From contig SLFV01000550.1 of the NCBI GenBank assembly GCA_007124075.1, positions 1 to 5,951 on the forward strand: a DNA stretch of 5,951 nucleotides, written 5' to 3'. Both the position numbers and the translations under genes were made by a program. The stretch is from Roseimaritima sp. GTDB lineage: Bacteria > Planctomycetota > Planctomycetia > Pirellulales > Pirellulaceae. Shown one piece after another: positions 1-5,951 of this stretch (position 1 is the first letter of the stretch; each line of letters begins with the position of its first letter). Below the pieces are notes generated by a model. That model did not search any database, was not told the DNA's origin, and saw only the letters and a program-made list of their open reading frames with translations.

Positions 1-770
1 CGATGATTGCCTCTGGGGCCCATTGCTTGGCATACGAGACACTGCGGGATGAAGCCGGGCGTCTGCCTTTGCTGACGCCGATGAGTGAGGTAGCCGGGCG
101 AATGAGCATCCAGGAGGGAGCCAAATTTCTGGAAAGACCGCAGCTTGGACGCGGGATCTTGTTGGGTGGCGTCCCGGGGGTTGCACCGGCGCACATCACG
201 GTGCTTGGTGGGGGCGTCGTCGGGGCGAATGCAGCGAAAATCGCCGCTGGCTTTCAAGCCGACGTTGCGATCTTGGACGTCAACCTGGACCGCTTGCGTT
301 ATTTAGACGACATCATGCCGGCGAACGTCAATGTGTTGTTTAGTGACCGACATACGATTCGCGAACAGTTGGCGCGTGCGGATTTGGTGATCGGTTCGAT
401 ATTGATTCCTGGCGGCAAGGCGCCTCATCTCGTATTGGCAGAAGACCTACACAGGATGCAGGCGGGCAGCGTGATTATTGACGTTGCCATCGATCAAGGC
501 GGTTGCATTGAAACCAGTCGTCCGACGACGCATGGGGAACCGACCTTTGTGATCGAGGAGGTCGTGCACTACTGCGTCACCAATATGCCGGGGGCTGTCG
601 GTCGCACTAGCACTTACGCATTGTGTAATGCAACGTTGCCCTGGATCATCCGCGTGGCCGACGCGGGATTGGAATCCGCTTTGGCTCGGTTTGCTCCGTT
701 GGCTGCAGCGTTGAACGTGTCAGCGGGAACGGTAACCAATCGCGCAGTCGCCCAAACGTTTGGGTATTGA
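1..770 (+). CDS. ald: Alanine dehydrogenase, C-terminal two thirds (5' end outside window)
   Basis: Catalyses the reversible NAD-dependent oxidative deamination of L-alanine to pyruvate and ammonia in the cytoplasm. The visible 255 codons (reading phase from base 3, stop TGA at 768-770) match the family from about residue 115 of a usual length near 370, so the ATG at 3-5 is probably an internal Met and the gene starts upstream. Seen: the AYET motif (visible residues 10-13); the Rossmann glycine motif GGGVVG (69-74) followed about 20 residues later by an acidic residue (Asp92, in AILDVN) that favours NAD over NADP; AIDQGG (162-167), whose Asp is the catalytic aspartate of the family; and the signature HYCVTNMPGAV...RTSTYALCNATLPW (189-214). 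The catalytic His and Lys of the N-terminal part are not visible. One oddity is Gly200, where the family usually has Pro in GAVPRTST. The gene is convergent with the thioredoxin lipoprotein, 55 bp away. Identity is secure; only completeness is unknown. Confidence 0.95.
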   Translation, partial: MIASGAHCLAYETLRDEAGRLPLLTPMSEVAGRMSIQEGAKFLERPQLGRGILLGGVPGVAPAHITVLGGGVVGANAAKIAAGFQADVAILDVNLDRLRYLDDIMPANVNVLFSDRHTIREQLARADLVIGSILIPGGKAPHLVLAEDLHRMQAGSVIIDVAIDQGGCIETSRPTTHGEPTFVIEEVVHYCVTNMPGAVGRTSTYALCNATLPWIIRVADAGLESALARFAPLAAALNVSAGTVTNRAVAQTFGY

Positions 771-825
771 ACCTGCCCTGGTCCCTGTCGCGGGAGACGC
801 GTGCCAGCCAGGACACGGGCAACGG

Positions 826-1437
826 CTATACCGGTTCCGCAAGCAGCGCCCGCACCGCCGTCTCCAGGTAGTCATAGCCGTGCAGCCCCACTGCTTGCAA
901 CCGCACGCGGCCCTGCCGATCAATAAACAAGGTGGTTGGGAAACCACGAAAATTCGGAATCTGGTCGCGCGTCGCGGCGTCACCCATCAGGCAGGGATAG
1001 TTCACGCCGTTTTCACGAATAAAATCCTTCACGGTTTGCAGATTTTCTCGCTCGCTACGGCCGCGTTCGTAATTCAGGCCGATGATCTGCAATCCCTGGT
1101 CTGCGAATTCCGCCTGTAGACGGACAAACGACGGTACCTCCGCACGGCAGGGCGGACACCAAGTACCCCAAACATCCACAACGACCACTTGCCCCTTCAA
1201 ATCGGCCAGAGAGACGCGATTCCCCTCGATATCGGTTGCATCAAGCCGGAAAGCGAAGGTTTCACCACGGTTCAGATCGTCAATGGCCTGGGGGTCGGAA
1301 ACCTCGCCTGGAGGCAACATCACCGTCCGCTCGATTGTCGGGGCGGAGACACGGTTTGCAGTCACGTCCTCGATTTTGTCGCAACCAGCAAGGAGAAAGA
1401 CCGAACAAAGCACTGCAAATGGGATGGACCGAAGCAC
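826..1437 (-). CDS. TlpA/ResA-like thioredoxin-fold lipoprotein
   Basis: Predicted membrane-anchored thiol-disulfide oxidoreductase of the TlpA/ResA class, acting outside the cytoplasmic membrane. From the GTG start the protein has 203 residues. A short signal sequence (LRSIPFAVLCSVF) ends in the lipobox LLAGC, with the lipidated Cys at residue 19. A linker of about 45 residues follows, then the thioredoxin domain: VVVVDVWGTWCPPC with redox cysteines 94 and 97, Pro-Glu context downstream (AEVP), and GFPTT with the cis-proline at 167. A third Cys (149, in YPCLMGD) is extra. I chose GTG at 1437 because it gives a standard-length lipoprotein signal and is preceded by AGGAAAG about 8 nt upstream. 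An in-frame ATG at 1473 would add 12 polar residues and is the main alternative. Family members reduce disulfides, for example in apocytochromes c before haem attachment; the next gene encodes CxxCH motifs, so such a role here is plausible but unproven. It is divergent from the cytochrome gene and convergent with ald. Confidence 0.88.
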   Translation of the reverse strand: MLRSIPFAVLCSVFLLAGCDKIEDVTANRVSAPTIERTVMLPPGEVSDPQAIDDLNRGETFAFRLDATDIEGNRVSLADLKGQVVVVDVWGTWCPPCRAEVPSFVRLQAEFADQGLQIIGLNYERGRSERENLQTVKDFIRENGVNYPCLMGDAATRDQIPNFRGFPTTLFIDRQGRVRLQAVGLHGYDYLETAVRALLAEPV

Positions 1438-1442
1438 GGGTT

Positions 1443-1449
1443 CTTTCCT
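1443..1449 (-). promoter_or_regulatory. Shine-Dalgarno-like site deciding the GTG start of the thioredoxin lipoprotein
   Basis: Read on the - strand the bases are AGGAAAG. The AGGA core ends 8 nt before the GTG at 1437-1435. The alternative ATG at 1473 has only a GAGGG at about 20 or more nt upstream, which is too far. The spacing therefore favours the GTG start, which also gives the more typical lipoprotein signal length. Inference from spacing only. Confidence 0.5.
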
Positions 1450-1601
1450 GGTTGGTTGGTGGGAAGTCCGCATCAGCGGCGATTCGTTATGACCCTCGAT
1501 GCCTGACCTTAACGCCGCGGAGGCACAACGACGGATTTCGTTTCCCTCTTTGGGCAGATCTTTCGCTGCTTTTCCTGCTGCAAGGGGCCCGTCGTTCAGA
1601 C

Positions 1602-1607
1602 TATAAT
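1602..1607 (+). promoter_or_regulatory. Candidate -10 box (TATAAT) for the cytochrome/DUF1501 operon
   Basis: A perfect TATAAT lies in the divergent intergenic region about 75 bp upstream of the cytochrome gene start. A transcript beginning about 7 bases downstream would have a leader near 68 nt. The best -35 at suitable spacing is CTGCAA (1578-1583, 18-bp spacer), which matches only three of six consensus positions, so this would be a -10-dominated promoter or a chance AT-rich hexamer in GC-richer DNA. No clear opposing promoter for the lipoprotein gene was found in the same region. Confidence 0.35.
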
Positions 1608-1681
1608 GAATGGTCAGGTCGCCGCGATACCCGCCGGTGATCAAACCCTCCTAAATTGTCCTCCTGCCCACAAATGAATGC

Positions 1682-4600
1682 ATGTTTCGCTTTCGAAATG
1701 TCTGGCCGTTGATCACGCTGTTTGTTTGCGTCTTTCAAGTGGACCTTGCCCCGATCAAGGGAAGTGAGGCGGATGATCCTTCGATCATCGACGCCTTGGC
1801 CGCTGGAGAAACGAAGATTCAATACCACCGCGATGTTCTCCCGATACTTTCCGATCACTGCTTCCATTGCCACGGGGTTGATTCCGCCTCGCGGCAGGGC
1901 GGGTTGCGTCTGGATCAATGGGAACACGCCAACGAAGGCGGCGATTCGGGGCAACCGGCGATTGTGGCTGGCGACCTCCAGACCAGTGAACTAATCACGC
2001 GGATTAGCGGCGTTGACGAAGATCTAGTAATGCCTCCTCCGCAAGCCAATGATCCACTGAGCCCAAAGCAGATCGACACCCTAAAACGCTGGGTGGAACG
2101 GGGGGCGGAGTACCAACCGCACTGGGGTTTCCAACCACCGCGACAACCGTCGTTGCCCACCAGTGATGACACACCCGACCGCCACCCGATTGATGCTTGG
2201 GTACGGCATCAACTGGACCTGCTAGAGATGCAGCCTGCCGATCCGGCGCCCGATCATGTCATTTGTCGGCGGCTGTACTTGGATTTGATCGGCATACCGC
2301 CGACCCCTGAGGAGGTTGCATCGTTTCGCCGAGAGGGGTTCTCAGCCACCGTAGAAAAATTACTGAACAGCCCGCGTTATGGTGAAAAATGGGCTCGCCA
2401 TTGGCTGGACGTGGCGCGGTATTCCGACACCAACGGATACGAAAAGGATCTGCGGCGCGAGCAATGGATTTGGCGTGACTGGGTTATCGAAGCATTGAAT
2501 GCTGATATGCCGTACGACCAATTTGTGATCCAGCAAATCGCGGGTGATCTGCTGCCCGATGCGACGCAAGCTGAAATCATCGCGACCGGAATGTTGCGCA
2601 ACAGCATGATTAACGAGGAAGGGGCGATTGTTCCCGAAGAATTTCGCATGGCGGAAATGTTTGATCGTTTGGATTGTGTTGGCAAAGCCGTACTGGGGTT
2701 GACGACCCAGTGCGCACAATGCCACACGCACAAGTTCGATCCGCTGACGCATACGGAATACTTTGGCATGTTTGCGTTTTTAAACAACGCTTACGAAGCC
2801 CAGTCGTGGGTTTACCGTCCCGAACAACTGCGCAAGATCGAACAGATCAAAGGGGCCATTTCCGCAACCTACCGACAGGTCCAGCAGCAGCAACCACAGT
2901 GGCAGGCCGCCGTCCAGCAGTGGCAGCAGGAAGTCGTCGCGGGGCTTCCGAATTGGCAGACGGTGCGGATGCATGACTTGGGAGCGGTCAGCGGTTTGAA
3001 TCACCCTGTTGCTTTGAAGGATGATTCGATCTTGATGCTCGGGCACACGAGCGCCGACGTCTACTTCATTGGCCAGCCTCATTTGCAGGGAAAGACGGGC
3101 TTGCGTCTGGAAGTCCTGACCCACGGCGACCTGCCGTTTGACGGCCCCGGACGCAATGGGGTGGGGACGTGGGAGATTTTTGAACTGGAAGTTTCTATCC
3201 GTCCCCCGGACGCCGACTGGCAGAAGCTGACCCTTGTGCAGCCGACTGCCGACTGGTCTGAGCCCGAGCGGGTTCGTGAGGAAGGGAAAAAAAAGAGCGG
3301 TCCGGTGGCGTTCTTGACCGACGGCGATCGGACAACCGGCTGGACCGCCGATCGTGGCGTCGGTCGTCGCAATCAGCCGTCGGTTGCGGTGGTGCAATTC
3401 GAGCAGCCTGTGGATTGTCCGGAGGGTACGGAAATAAAGGTTGCTTTGCACATGGGCGCGATGGTCGGTCGGTGCCGGATCAGCCTGACCGATTCACCAA
3501 CACCCGGTAGTCCGCCCATTGATTACGCGGTCCAACAGCGATTGCAGCGATCGCCTCAGCAGTGGAACCAGCAGGACTGGGATCAAGTCTTCGCTGCCTG
3601 GTTGCGGACGCAAGCTGATTTTGCGGAAGCGGTTGCCGCAATCGACGAACAGTGGGCGGCGTTTCCTGCGGGCTGGACCTCTGTATTGCACCTGCGGGAG
3701 CGAGAACCAGAGAACGCGCGTCCGACGCACCTGCTGGATCGCGGCGAATGGAATCAACCGCTTGAACGAGTGTCTCCACACACCCCTGAAATGCTACATT
3801 CTTTTGCTCCCCAGCAGTCTTCGGCTGACGGAGGTAACGATTCGGAAAGTGAGCCGGTTCGATTGCAATTTGCGCGTTGGTTGGTGCGTGCTGATTCGCC
3901 ATTGGCTGCTCGCGTAGCTGTCAACCGGGTTTGGCAAGCAATCTTTGGTTCTGGTTTAGTCGCGACTCCCGAGGATTTTGGTACGCGAGCGCCGGTACCT
4001 GAGCATTTGGAATTGTTGGATTGGTTGGCCGTCGATTTTATGCAGAACGGTTGGAGCCAGAAGCGGCTGATCCAGCAAATCGTAACCAGCGCCACGTACC
4101 AACAAGACTCACGCATGACCCCCGAGCGTTTAGCGGAAGACCCGGACAACCGGTTGCTGGCACGCGGGCCACGGTTTCGCGCCGACGCGGAGGTGGTACG
4201 CGACATTGCGCTGGCGGCTTCAGGATTGTTATCGCTGGAGATGGGGGGCCCCGGAGTGATTCCTCCGGTGCCACAAAATGTGCTTGATTACAATTACACG
4301 TACCCCAGTTACTGGAAACCGACCGAGGGTCCCCAGCGTTACCGTCGAACGGTTTATGGGTTTCGCAAACGCTCGATGCCCGATCCAGCGACTTCCAATT
4401 TTGATGCTCCCAACGGAGATATGGCTTGCGTGCAACGGGTCCGCTCCAATACACCGCTTGCTGCCTTGACAGGGTTGAATGAAACGATCTTTGTCGAAGC
4501 TGCCCGAGCATTGGCGATACGCATCCTGCGCGAGGCAGGTCCCGATGACGCCCAACGGACGAAACATGGTTTTCTGCTGTGCACATCGCGCGAGCCTGAT

Positions 4601-4807
4601 CTTCAGGAGCAGGCTGCCCTGTTGGAGTTTCTAACGCAGCAGCGACAGCGGCTGTCCGACGGTTGGCTGAACCCGCGTGAGGTCGCCACGGGTAACCCGG
4701 AGCAAATCCCGGAGTTGCCCGAGGGTGCGACGCCGCAAGACGCTGCGGCCTTGACCTTGTTGTCCAGGGTCTTATTGAACCTGGATGAAACGCTGACTAA
4801 GAACTGA
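1682..4807 (+). CDS. Secreted planctomycete cytochrome c / DUF1549 / DUF1553 (PSD1) protein
   Basis: Large exported protein of 1041 residues, a full-length member of a family abundant in Planctomycetes. Seen in order: an N-terminal signal sequence (Arg3, Arg5, then hydrophobic residues 7-20); a planctomycete cytochrome c domain at about 45-150 with haem motif CFHCH (60-64) and a candidate axial Met in VMPPP (117); a DUF1549 domain at about 168-372 with RRLYLDLIGIPPTPEE, the motif KWARHWLDVARYSDTNG and a second CxxCH, CAQCHTHKFDP (344-354); a Gln/Trp-rich, probably helical linker (about 383-418); a beta-rich middle region (about 420-610) resembling the discoidin/concanavalin-like inserts of relatives; and DUF1553 at about 727-1036 with RVAVNRVWQAIFGSGLV, GGPGVIPPVP, YRRTVYGFRKRS, SNTPLAALTGLNE and the terminal LLSRVLLNLDE. 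The start at 1682 is the only ATG in frame near the signal sequence; no Shine-Dalgarno precedes it. The biochemical function is unknown. The haem site suggests electron transfer, perhaps tied to degradation of complex organics (inference). Likely co-transcribed with the DUF1501 gene 67 bp downstream. The second CxxCH is conserved in the family and may bind metal or haem. Confidence 0.93.
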   Translation: MFRFRNVWPLITLFVCVFQVDLAPIKGSEADDPSIIDALAAGETKIQYHRDVLPILSDHCFHCHGVDSASRQGGLRLDQWEHANEGGDSGQPAIVAGDLQTSELITRISGVDEDLVMPPPQANDPLSPKQIDTLKRWVERGAEYQPHWGFQPPRQPSLPTSDDTPDRHPIDAWVRHQLDLLEMQPADPAPDHVICRRLYLDLIGIPPTPEEVASFRREGFSATVEKLLNSPRYGEKWARHWLDVARYSDTNGYEKDLRREQWIWRDWVIEALNADMPYDQFVIQQIAGDLLPDATQAEIIATGMLRNSMINEEGAIVPEEFRMAEMFDRLDCVGKAVLGLTTQCAQCHTHKFDPLTHTEYFGMFAFLNNAYEAQSWVYRPEQLRKIEQIKGAISATYRQVQQQQPQWQAAVQQWQQEVVAGLPNWQTVRMHDLGAVSGLNHPVALKDDSILMLGHTSADVYFIGQPHLQGKTGLRLEVLTHGDLPFDGPGRNGVGTWEIFELEVSIRPPDADWQKLTLVQPTADWSEPERVREEGKKKSGPVAFLTDGDRTTGWTADRGVGRRNQPSVAVVQFEQPVDCPEGTEIKVALHMGAMVGRCRISLTDSPTPGSPPIDYAVQQRLQRSPQQWNQQDWDQVFAAWLRTQADFAEAVAAIDEQWAAFPAGWTSVLHLREREPENARPTHLLDRGEWNQPLERVSPHTPEMLHSFAPQQSSADGGNDSESEPVRLQFARWLVRADSPLAARVAVNRVWQAIFGSGLVATPEDFGTRAPVPEHLELLDWLAVDFMQNGWSQKRLIQQIVTSATYQQDSRMTPERLAEDPDNRLLARGPRFRADAEVVRDIALAASGLLSLEMGGPGVIPPVPQNVLDYNYTYPSYWKPTEGPQRYRRTVYGFRKRSMPDPATSNFDAPNGDMACVQRVRSNTPLAALTGLNETIFVEAARALAIRILREAGPDDAQRTKHGFLLCTSREPDLQEQAALLEFLTQQRQRLSDGWLNPREVATGNPEQIPELPEGATPQDAAALTLLSRVLLNLDETLTKN
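3316..3365. repeat. Imperfect inverted repeat inside the cytochrome/DUF1553 gene
   Basis: GACCGACG (3316-3323) pairs with CGTCGGTC (3358-3365), and CGATCGG (3325-3331) pairs with CCGATCG (3348-3354). This gives 15 pairs interrupted by a small asymmetric bulge, with a 16-nt loop. It lies in the sequence for the middle domain (about residues 545-562), 20 nt after an eight-A run. It may be only a by-product of GC-rich coding sequence. Confidence 0.5.
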
Positions 4808-4874
4808 ATTCCGGCACCCGTCCTGTACCCTCCGGGACATCCCCTTTTCCATCGAAAGCACCCAAGGCGAGACG

Positions 4875-5951
4875 ATGAAACGCAGCAGCGAAGTCGCAGT
4901 CAGGCACGATCACACGTTGACCGCGCGGCGTTGGTTTTTTGGTCAGTGCGGTCTCGGGTTGGCGTCCTTGGCCAGTCATACTTGGCTGGCCAAGGACGCC
5001 AATGCGATGTCGACCAATCCCCTAGCGGTTCGGCTGCCTCACTACGCAGCGAAGGCAAAGCGAGTGATCTACATGTTCCAGGCTGGCGGGCCCAGTCATT
5101 TGGAACTGTTCGATCCCAAGCCAACGCTGTCGCGATTAAACGGGACGCTGCCTCCACCGGACTTGTTGGACGGTTATCGTGCGGCCTTCATCAAACCGAA
5201 TTCAGGTTTGTTGGGTGGCAAGTTTGCTTTTGCGCGTCACGGTCAATGTGGGATGGAATTCAGCGAGGTGCTGCCTCATACCGCAAAAATCGCGGATGAG
5301 ATTTGCCTGATCCGTTCCATGCAAACCGATGCGGTCAATCACGCGCCAGCGCAGATTTTCATGAACACCGGTTCGCAGCAATTTGGTCGTCCTAGTTTGG
5401 GAAGCTGGTCGCTATACGGTTTGGGCAGCGAAGCGGAGGATCTACCGGGTTTTGTAGTTTTGACCAGCGGGAAAGGAACCAGCGGTGGGGCCAGCAATTA
5501 CGGTTGTGGTTTTCTGCCGACGTCCTTCAGTGGCGTGCCGTTTCGCAGCGGCGGCGATCCCGTCTTGTATCTTTCCAATCCTGCCGGTGTGGACCCGCAA
5601 TCGCAGCGAGAATCGCTGGACGCGCTGCAGCGGTTGAACCAGATTGGACAGCAAACCTGGGGTGACCCCCAGATCGAAGCGCGTATCCAAAGCTACGAAC
5701 TGGCGTTTCGGCTCCAGGCCAGTGCGCCGGAGTTGATGGACCTGAGCAGCGAAAGCCTCCAAACACTGCAGCGTTACGGGGTCGCCGATCCGAATGAGGC
5801 TAGTTTTGCCAAAAACTGCCTTTTGGCACGGCGACTTGTCGAGCGAGGGGTCCGCTTCGTCCAGTTATTTAACGAAGTTTGGGACCAACACGGCAATCTG
5901 GAGGCCGGGGTCAAGAACAACGCCAAGGCCACCGATCAATCCAGCGCGGCG
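4875..5951 (+). CDS. DUF1501 family Tat-exported protein (3' end outside window)
   Basis: The first 359 codons are present with no stop before the window edge. The family is usually about 450-490 residues, so roughly 100 or more are missing. DUF1501 belongs to the alkaline-phosphatase-like fold group and is usually encoded beside DUF1549/DUF1553 proteins in Planctomycetes; the substrate is unknown. Seen: a twin-arginine signal (TARRWFFGQCGLGLASLA, Arg18-Arg19, hydrophobic to about 38); FQAGGPSHLELFDPKP (68-83), the family's N-terminal signature; SEVLPHTAKIADEICLIRSM (130-149) followed by NHAPAQIFMNTG (155-166); GRPSLGSWSLYGLGSE (171-186); LPGFVVL (190-196); YGCGFLPTSFSGVPFRSGGDPVLYL (209-233); QTWGDPQIEARIQSYELAFRL (260-280); and LLARRLVERGVRFVQLF with WDQHGN (316-341). 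The start at 4875 puts the RR pair at the normal distance, and AAGG (4864-4867) lies 7 nt upstream as a weak ribosome site. The 67-bp spacer after the cytochrome gene holds no clear terminator, supporting an operon. Codons 28-43 carry a very strong inverted repeat. Confidence 0.93.
   Translation, partial: MKRSSEVAVRHDHTLTARRWFFGQCGLGLASLASHTWLAKDANAMSTNPLAVRLPHYAAKAKRVIYMFQAGGPSHLELFDPKPTLSRLNGTLPPPDLLDGYRAAFIKPNSGLLGGKFAFARHGQCGMEFSEVLPHTAKIADEICLIRSMQTDAVNHAPAQIFMNTGSQQFGRPSLGSWSLYGLGSEAEDLPGFVVLTSGKGTSGGASNYGCGFLPTSFSGVPFRSGGDPVLYLSNPAGVDPQSQRESLDALQRLNQIGQQTWGDPQIEARIQSYELAFRLQASAPELMDLSSESLQTLQRYGVADPNEASFAKNCLLARRLVERGVRFVQLFNEVWDQHGNLEAGVKNNAKATDQSSAA
4958..5003. repeat. Strong inverted repeat in the signal-peptide coding region of the DUF1501 gene
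   Basis: GGCGTCCTTGGCCAG (4961-4975) is exactly reverse-complementary to 4986-5000. Pairing extends outward through TT/AA (4959-4960 with 5001-5002) and a G-U pair (4958 with 5003), and inward through a U-G wobble (4976/4985), C-G (4977/4984) and A-U (4978/4983), leaving the 4-base loop TACT (4979-4982). In total 21 pairs, 19 of them Watson-Crick. It covers codons 28-43, just after the twin-arginine motif. No T-run follows on either strand, so it is not a classical terminator. Its role is unknown. Confidence 0.9.

Noticed and set aside
771..825. Possible bidirectional terminator between ald and the thioredoxin lipoprotein
   Set aside because: Only short, competing pairings are visible (CCTGG 777-781 with CCAGG 808-812; CCCTGTC with GACACGGG with a bulge), and no T-run follows on either strand.
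760..1640. Plus-strand open frames overlapping the thioredoxin lipoprotein
   Set aside because: They are the complement of a gene with clear lipobox and WCPPC motifs and show no protein family features of their own.
1438..1644. An N-terminal extension of the thioredoxin lipoprotein from a TTG at 1644 (272 residues)
   Set aside because: It would put about 70 residues before a standard lipoprotein signal. The AGGAGG on the - strand is only 2 nt from the TTG, and the added sequence has no recognisable domain.
2780..3451. Long open frame on the - strand (223 codons) across the cytochrome gene, plus similar ones at 2360-2787, 3480-3902, 3754-4206 and 4038-4586
   Set aside because: All are antisense to a convincing full-length gene, have no recognisable motifs and are expected by-products of GC-rich coding sequence.
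4808..4874. Hairpin in the spacer between the cytochrome and DUF1501 genes (GTCC/GGAC, CCGG/CCGG)
   Set aside because: Stems are only 4-6 pairs with wobble, and the following CCCCTTTTCC is not a convincing terminator tail.
4958..5003. Reading the DUF1501 inverted repeat as an intrinsic terminator or insertion-sequence end
   Set aside because: No T-run follows on either strand, there is no target-site duplication or transposase, and the reading frame and signal peptide continue intact through it.
4931..5299. A 122-codon open frame on the + strand within the DUF1501 gene
   Set aside because: It is out of frame with the DUF1501 protein, whose family motifs run continuously through this stretch.

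Overview
The window looks like a piece of a planctomycete chromosome, most likely from the Pirellulaceae (Rhodopirellula and relatives). The strongest evidence is a large secreted protein combining a planctomycete-type cytochrome c domain, DUF1549 and DUF1553, followed by a DUF1501 protein with a twin-arginine signal. This pairing is expanded and largely confined to Planctomycetes and some relatives. Moderate-to-high GC by eye and weak Shine-Dalgarno use on the main genes fit the same group. The exact genus is inference.

Layout: (1) 1-770, + strand, the last 255 codons of alanine dehydrogenase (ald), whose N-terminal third lies outside the window. (2) 826-1437, - strand, convergent with ald, a small lipoprotein with a TlpA/ResA-type thioredoxin domain (WCPPC). 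(3) 1438-1681, a divergent intergenic and leader region with a TATAAT box facing right, two CCTCCT hexamers and three overlapping ATG codons in three frames. (4) 1682-4807, + strand, the 1041-residue cytochrome c/DUF1549/DUF1553 protein with two CxxCH motifs. (5) A 67-bp spacer, then 4875 to the right edge, + strand, the first 359 codons of the DUF1501 protein, cut off by the window end.

How the genes may work together: the two large + strand genes look like one operon for an exported two-component module. One member is an outward-facing protein with one likely haem site and a second CxxCH. The other is a Tat-exported protein of the alkaline-phosphatase-like DUF1501 family. The exact biochemical role of this pair is not established. 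The divergent thioredoxin lipoprotein would act in the same extracytoplasmic compartment and could reduce or repair cysteines, including CxxCH pairs before haem attachment, but that link is inference. Alanine dehydrogenase is a housekeeping neighbour with no evident link.

The most unusual non-coding signal is a very strong inverted repeat inside the DUF1501 gene: 15 bp perfect, extendable to 21 pairs with two G-U wobbles and a 4-base loop. It lies in codons 28-43, just after the twin-arginine motif. Weaker observations are an A AAA AAG heptamer in the correct frame, followed by an imperfect hairpin in the cytochrome gene, and the overlapping start codons at its 5' end. I see no mobile element, CRISPR array, tRNA or rRNA.
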